A stretch of 43,747 nt of DNA from an uncultured bacterium (GTDB taxonomy: Bacteria > Bacteroidota > Bacteroidia > CAILMK01). Position 1 is the first letter of the stretch. Each line of letters opens with the position of its first letter. The stretch covers positions 1 through 43,747 of the forward strand of contig CAIKRV010000093.1 of the NCBI GenBank assembly GCA_903829945.1. The letters run 5' to 3'. Under the pieces are notes generated by a model. It worked only from the letters and a program-made list of their open reading frames with translations, was not told the DNA's origin and ran no database searches. Both the position numbers and the translations under genes were made by a program. Below are positions 34,336-43,692 of the stretch, in pieces.

Positions 34336-35622
34336 ATGGCGTTAACTCAAACCAATGGGACACCGCATCCGGTGGAAGAAGTAGAAAATCCCTTTGAATC
34401 TATGCTCAGTCGCTTCCAGGAAGCAGCTAAGATTCTCGATATTGACGAAGACACTCATAAAATTTTGGTTTCTCCTGCCAAAGAAGTAAAAGTAAACCTG
34501 ACCGTAAAAATGGATAACGGCAGGGTACAAGTATTTGAAGGTTGGAGGGTAATACATTCGGTATATTTAGGTCCTTCCAAAGGCGGTATTCGTTATGCTC
34601 CAAATGTACATCTTGAAGAAGTAAAAGCACTTGCAGCATGGATGAGTTTTAAATGTGCAGTGGTAAATGTTCCTTTTGGCGGTGCCAAAGGCGGCATTAA
34701 ATGCAATCCGCGCGAAATGAGTAAAGGCGAATTGGAACGCTTAACCCGTGCATATACTTTTGCCTTAGCAGATATAATTGGGCCTGACCGTGATATTCCT
34801 GCGCCGGACGTAGGAACGGATCCTCAAATTATGGCATGGATTTATGATGCCTATAGCCGCAGAATGGGCTTTTCATCCCCGGCCATCGTTACCGGCAAAC
34901 CCTTGGTATTAGGAGGCTCTCTTGGGCGTGTGGAAGCCACCGGACGCGGCGTAATGGTTTCCGCATTAGCAGCAATGGGAAAATTAGGCATGAACCCTAA
35001 GGAATCTTCCGCAGCTGTTCAAGGTTTTGGAAATGTAGGTTCTATTTCCGCCCAGCTGATTGCTGAAAAAGGCGTAAAAGTAAAAGCCATTTCCGATGTA
35101 AGCGGTGCGTATTGGAATGATAACGGAATAAATATTCCGGAGGCGATGGATTATTATAAAAGTAATAATTTGAGCTTGGATGGCTATAAAGGTGCCGAAA
35201 AAATAGGCAATGAAGAATTATTGACAGCCAAAGTTGATTTATTAGTGCCGGCAGCCATAGAGGACCAAATTACTCGCCATAATGCAGATAAAATTCAGGC
35301 GCGCTTAATTGTAGAAGGGGCCAACGGACCTACCTCTGCAGGGGCGGATACTATTTTGAACTCTAAAGGCATCATGGTAGTACCGGATATCCTTGCCAAT
35401 GCAGGCGGAGTAACGGTATCCTATTTTGAGTGGGTACAAAATAGAATGGGGCATTTCTGGAGCTTGGATGATGTGTACAAAAAGGAAGACCAAGTAATGC
35501 ATGATTCCTTTGAGAAAGTATATCAAACTTCGCAGAAGTACAATTGCAGCTTGCGTATTGCAGCCTATATTGTAGCCATTGATAAAATTGCTTCCACCAT
35601 GAAATTAAGAGGGGTGTTTTAA
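34336..35622 (+). CDS. gdhA: Glutamate dehydrogenase (Glu/Leu/Phe/Val family)
   Basis: Reversible oxidative deamination of glutamate to 2-oxoglutarate with NAD(P). 428 aa, typical of the hexameric short class. Substrate-site YLGPSKGGIRY and K106; catalytic K118 in VPFGGAKGGIKCNP; PAPDVGTD; the Rossmann glycine motif AAVQGFGNVGSISA; C-terminal ANAGGVTVSYFEWVQN. Length and the last motif fit Glu dehydrogenase better than Leu dehydrogenase. Coenzyme preference is uncertain. Single gene with promoter and terminator. Confidence 0.94.
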   Translation: MALTQTNGTPHPVEEVENPFESMLSRFQEAAKILDIDEDTHKILVSPAKEVKVNLTVKMDNGRVQVFEGWRVIHSVYLGPSKGGIRYAPNVHLEEVKALAAWMSFKCAVVNVPFGGAKGGIKCNPREMSKGELERLTRAYTFALADIIGPDRDIPAPDVGTDPQIMAWIYDAYSRRMGFSSPAIVTGKPLVLGGSLGRVEATGRGVMVSALAAMGKLGMNPKESSAAVQGFGNVGSISAQLIAEKGVKVKAISDVSGAYWNDNGINIPEAMDYYKSNNLSLDGYKGAEKIGNEELLTAKVDLLVPAAIEDQITRHNADKIQARLIVEGANGPTSAGADTILNSKGIMVVPDILANAGGVTVSYFEWVQNRMGHFWSLDDVYKKEDQVMHDSFEKVYQTSQKYNCSLRIAAYIVAIDKIASTMKLRGVF

Positions 35623-35640
35623 ACCTTAATAATAATTAAT

Positions 35641-35674
35641 AAAAAGGGTGACTAAATTTATAGTCACCCTTTTT
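35641..35674. terminator. Bidirectional terminator after gdhA
   Basis: AAAAAGGGTGACTA (35641-35654) pairs with TAGTCACCCTTTTT (35661-35674), loop AATTTA. A- and T-tracts flank both sides, so it can serve gdhA (+) and the converging metalloprotease gene (-). Confidence 0.9.
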
Positions 35675-35739
35675 TTATGTGGGAAATGGTGGATAATGAA
35701 ATGAAGTTGATTGCATAATTTAACTTTCACAATCTATTA

Positions 35740-38700
35740 TTATTCTTTTATCTTAATTATCTTATACCTGGCAGTATTTCCTTCTGTATCTTTAATTAAT
35801 AACAAATAGGTGGCCGGTATCAAAGTATGTGTATCTATCATTAATTGGCTTCCACTTACTCCTTTATTGGCATACATAAGTTTACCTAATAAATCATAAA
35901 CTTCTATATGGTAAGTTTTATTTTGCTCAGGTAATTCAAGTATAAGTTGATTAATAAATGGATTAGGAATAATTTTAAACTTTCCGTCTACTGATTGTTC
36001 CTCTACACCCGTTACTCCTTTCTTGCCAAGTGCAATACTAATGGTTACATCTGCTTTACCAACACATCCTGTAGCTAAAATTGTTTCTGTAAGATGATAG
36101 ATCGTCAAAACTGTAGGTGAAACGACAGGATTACTAAGATTAGAAGTAAATCCTATTGGATCACTGGACCAACTGTATACATGACCACTTATTGCTGAAG
36201 TCCCCAGTGAAACCATTGTTGGTGGAGTAATTGTTGCATCAACTCCGGCATAAGGAATTGGTAATGGATTTACAGTAACAGTTAAATAATTCATTTTACT
36301 ACAACCTGTGGCATCAATGGTCTCATTTAAGACATAATTGGTAGTAGAAGTTGGACTTACACTGGGGTTGCTCTCAGTGATAGATGAAATATAACTGGAA
36401 GGTGTAAGTGCCCAACTATAGGAATGCCCGGCAATTGGAGTTGTTCCAATATTTATTTGATCCCCAGAACAAATTATTCTATCCGGACCGGTAATCGCTA
36501 AAGGATTTTCATTAACTGTAACTGTAACATTATTTGAATTTTGGCATCCGGTAGATACATTTTTTTCCGTTAGTGTATACTGAGTAGTAATAAGTGGACT
36601 TACTAATGGGTTATTGTAACTACTTGAAAAACCGGCCGGACTACTGGTCCAAATATAGGTATTTCCGCTAACCACACTAGCATTGCCGATAAAAGCAGAA
36701 GAACCTCCACAAATACCAACATCACTACCGGCATTGGCATCCGGCAATGGATTGACTGTAATAATAACATCAGAACTATCGCTACAGCCTGTAGCATCTA
36801 TAATTTCCTTCAAAGAATAAATAGTAGTAATTACAGGAGAAACCGTCGGGTTTGAATTAGTAGAGGTGAATCCATTTGGAGTACTCTGCCAAGAATAACT
36901 ATGACCACCTTTAGGGGAAGATCCAATGCCTATCGCTGACCCAATACAAAGACTAGCATTTCCACCGACATCTGGAGTTGGTAAAGGATTAACGGTTATG
37001 GTGATTGAATCTATTTTACTAAAATTAGTAGACGTAACTGTTTCCTCTAAAATAAATATAGTTGTAATATTTGGTCTTACAATTGGATTACTAATATTAG
37101 ATGTAAATCCTGAAGGGATACTTCTCCAGTTATAACTATGTCCGTTAATTGGAAAAGTGCCAATTTGAACATTCGTATTTGCACAAATACTAGTATCTCT
37201 ACCGGCATCTATATTTGCTATCATATCCTTAATAGGTGGTGTGTAGGAACAATTATATATACTATCCGCCTGTTTAATTGTATAAAAACCTCGTTTTATG
37301 TCCCAATATTTGCTGTTTACACATTTGAGATAATTCACATAATTCATATCACTAGGATGGGCCCAAGTGGCGATCGTATTAAAGGAATCTATTCCGCTTG
37401 TCATCGAATCAGGATATATAGCACAGAGTGTGGCAGCTTGATCTATCGAAAACAAGAGCTTCAAATGATAGCTGTTTGTATCTGAAGGAAGTCTTGATAA
37501 CAGATTTTTTTGAGTGTTCAGAACTTTTATAGATGCAGAATCTAAACTATCTTTTCCGGTTTTGATTAATTTTTTTGTCAGACCATTACTAAAAGCTTGC
37601 ATCATGGCCTGGTATCCTAATGATAGAACTATAGTATCATGACCGTTTAAATCTGTTGAAGCAAAAGGATATTGAAGCAATTGAGAAAGCAGGTTAATCT
37701 GACCTCTAATATCGGTTATGGAATCATCTAATTTATGAAGAGACAAAACCAATGCACTATCGAGTGTTAAGCTCGCAAAGCAACCACTACTAAATATAGG
37801 ATTTTTACCTCCGATCTCGGGTTGTTCTTGACGTATCATGTATTGTGGGCCCCAAGGGTCATTGTACCCCGTAGTGGTGCAAGTACGAACACTAGGATCC
37901 TCCGGTGTGATGTTTAGATTAACTTGTGAATAAACTGAATATGGTGTTCCAATGTACACATAATTGGATTTAGTTAAATTATTATATGTTCCAAATTTAT
38001 CAACGATATCCCATTTATTGTAAGTTGCGTCAATAGATGGTAAAGAAAAAGATGATGAACCTAGTGCAATTGGCCCATAAAAGCCTGCATCAATATTGCC
38101 AAATATTTGCATTCCAATTGATTCAAATTTATTTCCGCCGTTATCAATAAATAATCCCTGTGCATTCGTCAAATTTATGTCATTTTGCACAGCCGTAAAA
38201 TCTGTTATTCCAACATGGCTAAAATTAGCATTTATCCCACTATATAGACTAGAATAATTTAGCTCTATTCCAACATTATTCACATAATTAAAATTATTAC
38301 ATTTACTAACAAGTGGCGCAGTTATCATGTTCACTCCATTTCTTCCATATTCAATAGTGCAAAATCCCATTTTCAAATATGCTCCGGAAAGACCAGAGCT
38401 ATAAAATATTCCATAATCGCTAAATGGTGTAATTGAACCATTAGTTCCGGTTGTTCCTGCTATAATTGTTCTATCAATTTCACTGAAACCAGTCATATTT
38501 TCTGCCTTTAGCCCTGATGTGTATACGGTCATGCTTGAGTTATTCATAAACAAAGATGTTCCATCAATTACGACGCCTTGATCACAGTTGAACGCATTAA
38601 AATGGTCCAGAGATAAACTATTGCCCAAATAATGCGCAGCATCATTAATTCCCGTTATTGCATTTTCAACCTGAAAATAAGAAATTGTAATCCCATTTTG

Positions 38701-40932
38701 ACCATACAAATGGAGTCCACTATGCCATGTAGAGCTATTGCCGGTAGTATTCATTTCGCAATGATTAATATTAATACCATTAAATGCACAAAACATTGGA
38801 GAATTGTTATTTGTATTATCCATGTATATTGTAATATCACGTAAATCGAAAGTTACATCTCCTCCACTCGTTTTATCAGGAACAAGTCCGAGTGAACCGC
38901 CTATCGTTAGTTTAGGAGGAAGGGACATTGGAGGCCAAGTGGAAGAATATGTAGAACCGCCGTCCAGTGTTATTCTCGCATTAGTTCCGGGTATAAGGGC
39001 AGTGCTGGTGGATCCGAAAATGCTTAATGAACCAAAATTGGCGGCTCCTATTAAAAATTCCGCATCATCCAAAAGTTTCATTTGGCCGCCATCCTTGATT
39101 TGGATTGTGCCGTTTATTGAAAATGCAACATTTTTATGGACAATAAAAATGCCTCCGTTTTCAATAACAAGGCCTGCTGCACCTGAAATGTTAAGCGCAC
39201 TATTTTCATGTAATTCTAATATACAACCACTTCCCACATGCAATGAACTACCATAATTAATGTTCAAGGCTCCATTTGTACTTGGATTAAGTTCGTTTCC
39301 TATATGTATATAGCTACCATTGTATAAATTAACAGTAGCATATGAAAAAGCAGAGGGATCACCTACATCGATAAAACCATCATCAATTACATTTACGACA
39401 GCATTACAAATATCAGAGTGTTGCGTGGAAGCAATTAAAGGTCTATCATTGCTGCCTAGCGAAACTAATCCTACCGGTTCATTTTCATTAAAAGCAAGGT
39501 GGGCTCCACCTTGTATTGTCAGATCATCTGAAATTGAAGTTAGTTTAATGCCTGATGTTGTCTGTCCTGCAATATTGAAGCTACCGAATGAAGTTGTATT
39601 ATCCAATATCCTACTTCCTACTAGAAAAACATCCAAGGTATTAGATACATTTAGAAAACTAACATACTCTGTGAAATTAGTTACGAATGAAATTGCATCT
39701 TTTGCAAATGAGGTTCGTCCAATACTTTTATTTTGAATATCAAAAACTACATCATTCCCATTGAACACTGTGGCTATATCATTATGGGTACTGCAATCCG
39801 CCTCTTTCATTAATGCAAAATAAAAATCTTCTACATTTCTTAGCGGAGTTCCATCCGCTCTCTTGTTAGCGATGACATCACAGATCGTCTCAAAGGAAAG
39901 CTCGCAATTATCAGCGCCTCCGGCAGCATACGTTTCGTAATAAGAAGGCGCATCCCCCAGGGTCATATTGATGGGACCGTAGTTATTAGGCCCGTCCAAT
40001 AGATCGAAAATGGCACAGGCGATATTAAATTCCGAAAGCAAGCCGTTATTTATATCATGATACCCTACACCTCCCAAAGGGGTTTTTCTTTGTTCCAAAT
40101 CATTAGGTTTGCCTCTGAAACGTTCTTCATCAAATGCCCTTTCATGATCTTTATAAAAATTATATCCATCCACCATGGCAAAAAAGCCATCCGCCCAGCC
40201 CTCATTCCAGGCAATAAAGGAATTGCATTCTACTTCAAAAGAATGATCGGCAAGAGTTCCTCCAAAAATGGAATTCCAGTCCTTATTTTGCAAAAGCCAC
40301 ATGGCAAAATGACCAAATTCATGGTACACCACATTCTCCGAACGGACATCTCCATCCGTCAGCATAATGGCTGTATGCCCAGCCCCTCCCGTATTTAACC
40401 CGGAAAGGGGATTCAGCCAGCAAAAGGTGGGTATAGAAACATCCGATAATGATATTTCCAAGGGCTCTGAAAAAGTCCTGCCGGATTTGGCATTCAGGAA
40501 ATCGTAGGCATTGGCAGCAAGATAAACGCCTTTGATCATTTCATCTTCCACATACAGGTCCTTGTCGGTGATGTCCTGATGGGAACCTGAATGGGTAACG
40601 TTAAAGTAAGAAGTCCGTTTTTGCCCGGGGGTTTTATTATTGACCACCCAATTAAAAATGGTAGAGCCCGGAGCCACTTCAAGGTAATTTCCATAAATAT
40701 TATGCTGGGAATTTTGAGCAGCAACAACTACGTAGAAATCATAGTCGTTGTAATATCTGTGGATATTGCATGATAAGGAATAGCTCCCATCAGGATTGGT
40801 AGTGGCATCCCCTACCTGTTCATCAGGGGCAATTATATGATGAAGCATGAGATAGACCTTGAGTCCTCCCATCGGTAGCTGCTCATAGATATAGGCATTG
40901 CCGGCTTTATCATTGTTAAAGTTTCCATACAA
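35740..40932 (-). CDS. T9SS-exported metalloprotease with beta-helix and PKD-like repeats (lacks its N terminus)
   Basis: 1730 aa counted from a TTG at 40932; the frame is open from 40953, right after an in-frame TAA. Residues ~1-60 are the rest of a beta-sandwich domain (MGGLKVYLMLHH, NPDGSYSLSC). A gluzincin-like zinc site follows: HEFGH (204-208) and NEGWAD with E244. Residues ~430-1060 form a Gly/Asn/Ile-rich right-handed beta-helix. About 1085-1235 is helical. Five PKD-like repeats (~1235-1645) and a T9SS type A sorting domain (IIPNPFINQLILELPE ... PATYLLLIKDTEGNTARYKI) end the protein. It should be secreted and anchored by the T9SS, yet this frame has no signal peptide. The signal lies in the preceding frame, so the two are one gene split by a stop codon. 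Confidence 0.85.
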   Translation of the reverse strand: MYGNFNNDKAGNAYIYEQLPMGGLKVYLMLHHIIAPDEQVGDATTNPDGSYSLSCNIHRYYNDYDFYVVVAAQNSQHNIYGNYLEVAPGSTIFNWVVNNKTPGQKRTSYFNVTHSGSHQDITDKDLYVEDEMIKGVYLAANAYDFLNAKSGRTFSEPLEISLSDVSIPTFCWLNPLSGLNTGGAGHTAIMLTDGDVRSENVVYHEFGHFAMWLLQNKDWNSIFGGTLADHSFEVECNSFIAWNEGWADGFFAMVDGYNFYKDHERAFDEERFRGKPNDLEQRKTPLGGVGYHDINNGLLSEFNIACAIFDLLDGPNNYGPINMTLGDAPSYYETYAAGGADNCELSFETICDVIANKRADGTPLRNVEDFYFALMKEADCSTHNDIATVFNGNDVVFDIQNKSIGRTSFAKDAISFVTNFTEYVSFLNVSNTLDVFLVGSRILDNTTSFGSFNIAGQTTSGIKLTSISDDLTIQGGAHLAFNENEPVGLVSLGSNDRPLIASTQHSDICNAVVNVIDDGFIDVGDPSAFSYATVNLYNGSYIHIGNELNPSTNGALNINYGSSLHVGSGCILELHENSALNISGAAGLVIENGGIFIVHKNVAFSINGTIQIKDGGQMKLLDDAEFLIGAANFGSLSIFGSTSTALIPGTNARITLDGGSTYSSTWPPMSLPPKLTIGGSLGLVPDKTSGGDVTFDLRDITIYMDNTNNNSPMFCAFNGININHCEMNTTGNSSTWHSGLHLYGQNGITISYFQVENAITGINDAAHYLGNSLSLDHFNAFNCDQGVVIDGTSLFMNNSSMTVYTSGLKAENMTGFSEIDRTIIAGTTGTNGSITPFSDYGIFYSSGLSGAYLKMGFCTIEYGRNGVNMITAPLVSKCNNFNYVNNVGIELNYSSLYSGINANFSHVGITDFTAVQNDINLTNAQGLFIDNGGNKFESIGMQIFGNIDAGFYGPIALGSSSFSLPSIDATYNKWDIVDKFGTYNNLTKSNYVYIGTPYSVYSQVNLNITPEDPSVRTCTTTGYNDPWGPQYMIRQEQPEIGGKNPIFSSGCFASLTLDSALVLSLHKLDDSITDIRGQINLLSQLLQYPFASTDLNGHDTIVLSLGYQAMMQAFSNGLTKKLIKTGKDSLDSASIKVLNTQKNLLSRLPSDTNSYHLKLLFSIDQAATLCAIYPDSMTSGIDSFNTIATWAHPSDMNYVNYLKCVNSKYWDIKRGFYTIKQADSIYNCSYTPPIKDMIANIDAGRDTSICANTNVQIGTFPINGHSYNWRSIPSGFTSNISNPIVRPNITTIFILEETVTSTNFSKIDSITITVNPLPTPDVGGNASLCIGSAIGIGSSPKGGHSYSWQSTPNGFTSTNSNPTVSPVITTIYSLKEIIDATGCSDSSDVIITVNPLPDANAGSDVGICGGSSAFIGNASVVSGNTYIWTSSPAGFSSSYNNPLVSPLITTQYTLTEKNVSTGCQNSNNVTVTVNENPLAITGPDRIICSGDQINIGTTPIAGHSYSWALTPSSYISSITESNPSVSPTSTTNYVLNETIDATGCSKMNYLTVTVNPLPIPYAGVDATITPPTMVSLGTSAISGHVYSWSSDPIGFTSNLSNPVVSPTVLTIYHLTETILATGCVGKADVTISIALGKKGVTGVEEQSVDGKFKIIPNPFINQLILELPEQNKTYHIEVYDLLGKLMYANKGVSGSQLMIDTHTLIPATYLLLIKDTEGNTARYKIIKIKE
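36030..37215. repeat. Five ~240-bp repeats coding PKD-like domains
   Basis: Five consecutive units of about 80 codons, each with a pattern like AGSDVGIC, GHSYSW, NPxVSP, TTxYxLxE, ATGC and TVNPLP. They form the stalk between the helical domain and the sorting domain of the metalloprotease. The copies are diverged at DNA level, so this is an old array. Confidence 0.85.
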
Positions 40933-40953
40933 ATGGCCGGAAACGGTGATATT

Positions 40954-41670
40954 TTAGGTAGCTGTGAAAGATATCTTGTTCATTCCACCGGAACCTTCCA
41001 TATCCACCTTCGCACTGATGGTATCCGGAGAAATTGGCATCATCTGGATGGCATAGGCCATGCCCGGAAGGTATACATTCTGGAAATGCTTTTGCCATTC
41101 TTCGCGGATCTGGAATGTGTCCAGGATATTGCTTATTGGAATGGAGGCTTTGGGAATATAGCTACGGGTAGGTACAGGTATTTCCTTTGCCAGCCATATC
41201 CTTTTACGGTTATTATATTCGGTGGTACTCATCACCTCTACTGAATTATAAGGGGTAAAATAAATATATACCGAATTGGTAGCTGAATCAGTTATAGAAG
41301 CATCAAATGCCCTTCTGAACTTGATTCCCAAATGGAGTATTTCAGGATAAAAGGGAAGCCCGGTATCGGGATAAGCGCAATGGAAAGTCAGCATTAAACT
41401 ATCTGAAGGATAATACAGGGTGGAGGTATCCATAACTGCTGTATCCATCATGCTCCAACCTGAGGGTAGGTGTACCAATAGGGGCGAAACCTGATGAACA
41501 GTATCCAGAAATTTAATCTTTACACTAATGCTAAAGCTATCCGTAATAGTATCCCCCTCGTATGGAAGTACTTTCAAAGTAACCAGAGAATGGCGGCTTT
41601 TTGCGAGTAAAGATGGATGGGTTCCGGCAAGACATAGCAATGCCAGTAAAATAATTTTAATGCTTTTCAT
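40954..41670 (-). CDS. Signal-peptide part of the split T9SS metalloprotease
   Basis: 238 aa with a clear Sec signal peptide (1-23, ending SLLAK). The mature part is beta-rich (LVTLKVLPYEGDTITDSFSI, VYIYFTPYNSVEVMST) with no recognised domain. The frame ends KISFTAT then TAA (40956-40954) and continues without shift into NITVSGHLYGNF of the next frame, which begins a typical beta-sandwich domain. A CAA to TAA change would explain the stop. Whether it is a true mutation, a sequencing error or read-through cannot be decided here. It follows the lipoprotein array with a 10-base gap and is probably co-transcribed with it. Confidence 0.75.
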   Translation of the reverse strand: MKSIKIILLALLCLAGTHPSLLAKSRHSLVTLKVLPYEGDTITDSFSISVKIKFLDTVHQVSPLLVHLPSGWSMMDTAVMDTSTLYYPSDSLMLTFHCAYPDTGLPFYPEILHLGIKFRRAFDASITDSATNSVYIYFTPYNSVEVMSTTEYNNRKRIWLAKEIPVPTRSYIPKASIPISNILDTFQIREEWQKHFQNVYLPGMAYAIQMMPISPDTISAKVDMEGSGGMNKISFTAT

Positions 41671-41680
41671 GCAGATTATT

Positions 41681-42301
41681 TTATTTGTTTAAATGATATT
41701 TGGTTAGTTCCCAAATAGTACCGTCATAAAATTCACGGCGTATGACCCCAACATTTTTGCAATAGTATTCTGATTTAATCGGATCTTGATAAGATTGGCT
41801 TGTATATGCAGTAACATATACCTCATGGTAAAAATTGCCTTGGATATTTGTGGAATCAAAATGTTTCAATATGTAAATGTCAGTTCCTAGCTTTCCAGGC
41901 CATGTGGGATATAAAAATCTCTGTGCTGAGTAAGTGAAACCGTTAATACCATAGTAACTCTCTACATAGATATATTCAACCGTATCAGATGTATTAGATT
42001 TTCCACCTCCCGCTCCTCCGTAAGATTTATATTTTCCCCCATTAAGATAATATATTAGTGATTGTGCATTTCCACCTCCACCCTTAGGGTCGCTTTGATT
42101 TTCAATATTGAATCTTTCCACATAAATAGAATCTATTGCTCCAGTATTAATTTCCTTATATACCCACCAGCTTCCTTTAGGGAAAGCAAAATAGGAAAGG
42201 AATTCCTGCGAAAGTGGAGTGTAGTAAGTAGGATCACTTTTTTTGCACCACATGGCAGTGAGTGATACCGTTAGGAGGCTTAAAAGAAACAATTTTTTCA
42301 T
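41681..42301 (-). CDS. Tandem lipoprotein-like paralog 1
   Basis: 206 aa, no family recognised. N-terminal hydrophobic signal MKKLFLLSLLTVSLTAMWC followed by KKSD. A cysteine followed by K-K-S-D is typical of Bacteroidetes lipoproteins, but Trp at -1 is unusual for signal peptidase II, so lipidation is probable rather than certain. The mature part is Tyr/Trp-rich and likely beta (FAFPKGSWWVYKEINTG, ESYYGINGF, RFLYPTWPGK, FYHEVYVTAYTSQSY). The last ~33 residues are identical in paralogs 2 and 3. It precedes the metalloprotease signal-peptide frame by 10 bases, so the array and protease may work together at the cell surface (inference). Confidence 0.8.
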   Translation of the reverse strand: MKKLFLLSLLTVSLTAMWCKKSDPTYYTPLSQEFLSYFAFPKGSWWVYKEINTGAIDSIYVERFNIENQSDPKGGGGNAQSLIYYLNGGKYKSYGGAGGGKSNTSDTVEYIYVESYYGINGFTYSAQRFLYPTWPGKLGTDIYILKHFDSTNIQGNFYHEVYVTAYTSQSYQDPIKSEYYCKNVGVIRREFYDGTIWELTKYHLNK

Positions 42302-42350
42302 TAGGTTGTATTTAGTGGGGTTAATAAAGGAAAGTTTTAGATTAATTATT

Positions 42351-42971
42351 TTATTTGTTTAAATGATATTTGGTTAGTTCCCAAATAGTACCGTCATAAA
42401 ATTCACGGCGTATAACCCCGACATTTTTGCAGTAATATTCTGATTTAATCGGATTTTGATAAGATTGGCTTGTATATGCAGTAACATATACCTCATGGTA
42501 AAAATTGCCTTGGATGTTTATAGAATCGAAATGCTTAGAAATATATAATACACTTCCTTGTTTGCCGGGCCATGCGGGATATAAAAATCTCTGTGAAGAA
42601 TAGTAGAAACCATTAACACCATAGTAGCTCTCTACGTAACTATACTCAATACTTGTATCACTCTTTTTTGAATAAGAAGCCCCTCCTCCGCCTTGAGAGT
42701 TATATTTTCCCCCATTAAGATTATATATTAGTGATTGATGGTTAGCACCTCCCTTTGGGTCGCTTTGATTTTCAATATTGAATCTTTCCACATAAAAAGA
42801 ATCTAACTTACCGGTATTAATTTCCTTATATACCCACCAACTGCCTGTTGGGAAAGCAAAGTAGGTAAGAAATTCCTGCGAAAGTGGGGTGTAGTACGTA
42901 GTATCACTTTTTTTGCACCACATGGCAGTGAGGGATACCATTACGAGGCTTAAAAGAAATAATTTTTTCAT
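42351..42971 (-). CDS. Tandem lipoprotein-like paralog 2
   Basis: 206 aa from the MKK start at 42969-42971. An open frame continues upstream to 43058 but is only the reading-through of the intergenic unit and the end of paralog 3. It is very similar to paralog 1 over the whole length; differences cluster at residues ~54-115 (Gly/Ser/Asn-rich, gap-containing). Same MWCKKSD N terminus and identical C terminus PIKSEYYCKNVGVIRREF. The function is unknown. The 49-bp spacer to paralog 1 is also conserved in the array. Confidence 0.8.
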   Translation of the reverse strand: MKKLFLLSLVMVSLTAMWCKKSDTTYYTPLSQEFLTYFAFPTGSWWVYKEINTGKLDSFYVERFNIENQSDPKGGANHQSLIYNLNGGKYNSQGGGGASYSKKSDTSIEYSYVESYYGVNGFYYSSQRFLYPAWPGKQGSVLYISKHFDSINIQGNFYHEVYVTAYTSQSYQNPIKSEYYCKNVGVIRREFYDGTIWELTKYHLNK

Positions 42972-43024
42972 CAGGCTGTATTTAGTGTAGTTAATAAAGG
43001 AAAGTTTTAGTATGGGTATTTTAT

Positions 43025-43639
43025 TTATTTGTTTAAATGATATTTGGTTAGTTCCCAAATAGTACCGTCATAAAATTCACGGCGTATAACACCGACATTT
43101 TTGCAATAGTATTCAGATTTGATCGGGTTCAAATAGGCCTGATAAGTATAAGCAGTAACATATACATCGTGGTAAAAACTGCCCTGTATATTGATAGAAA
43201 CAAAATGTGACGATATATTTATAATCGTTCTTTTTTTCCCTGGCCACGCAGGGTACAAGAATCTTTCAGACGAATAATTAAACCCATTAACACCATAATA
43301 ATTATCAGAATATAAATACTGAATAGAATCTACATTCCCAAGTAAAGAACCTCCTGTACCCCAAGAATGATAAGAATTACCAATTATTTCATATGAAGCA
43401 GACTGACCGGCAGATTTTGTCTTTTTATCAAAAATATTTTGAATTGAATAAGCCTGCACATAAAAAGAATCTGTCTTACCGGTATTTATTTCCTTATATA
43501 CCCACCAACTGCCTGTTGGGAAAGCAAAATAGGAAAGGAATTCCTGCGAAAGTGGAGTGTAAAACGTAGTATCACTTTTTTTGCACCACATGGCAGTGAG
43601 TGATACTAATAGGAGGCTTAAAAGAAATAATTTTTTCAT
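43025..43639 (-). CDS. Tandem lipoprotein-like paralog 3
   Basis: 204 aa from the MKK start at 43637-43639, chosen by comparison with paralog 1; the longer frame to 43726 begins inside the end of a fourth copy. The first ~55 and last ~60 residues nearly equal those of the other paralogs. The middle (~58-125: QAYSIQNIFDKKTKSAG, YSDNYYGVNGFNYS) is much more diverged. That pattern suggests conversion of the flanks with a free or selected centre. Function unknown. Confidence 0.8.
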   Translation of the reverse strand: MKKLFLLSLLLVSLTAMWCKKSDTTFYTPLSQEFLSYFAFPTGSWWVYKEINTGKTDSFYVQAYSIQNIFDKKTKSAGQSASYEIIGNSYHSWGTGGSLLGNVDSIQYLYSDNYYGVNGFNYSSERFLYPAWPGKKRTIINISSHFVSINIQGSFYHDVYVTAYTYQAYLNPIKSEYYCKNVGVIRREFYDGTIWELTKYHLNK

Positions 43640-43692
43640 CAGGCTGTATTTAGTGTAGTTAATAAAGGAAAGTTTTAGAATGGGTATTTTAT

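Noticed and set aside
40954-40956. TAA as a sense codon (alternative genetic code)
   Set aside because: Many genes in the window end with TAA followed by non-coding DNA and terminators, so TAA is a normal stop here; the split needs a local explanation.
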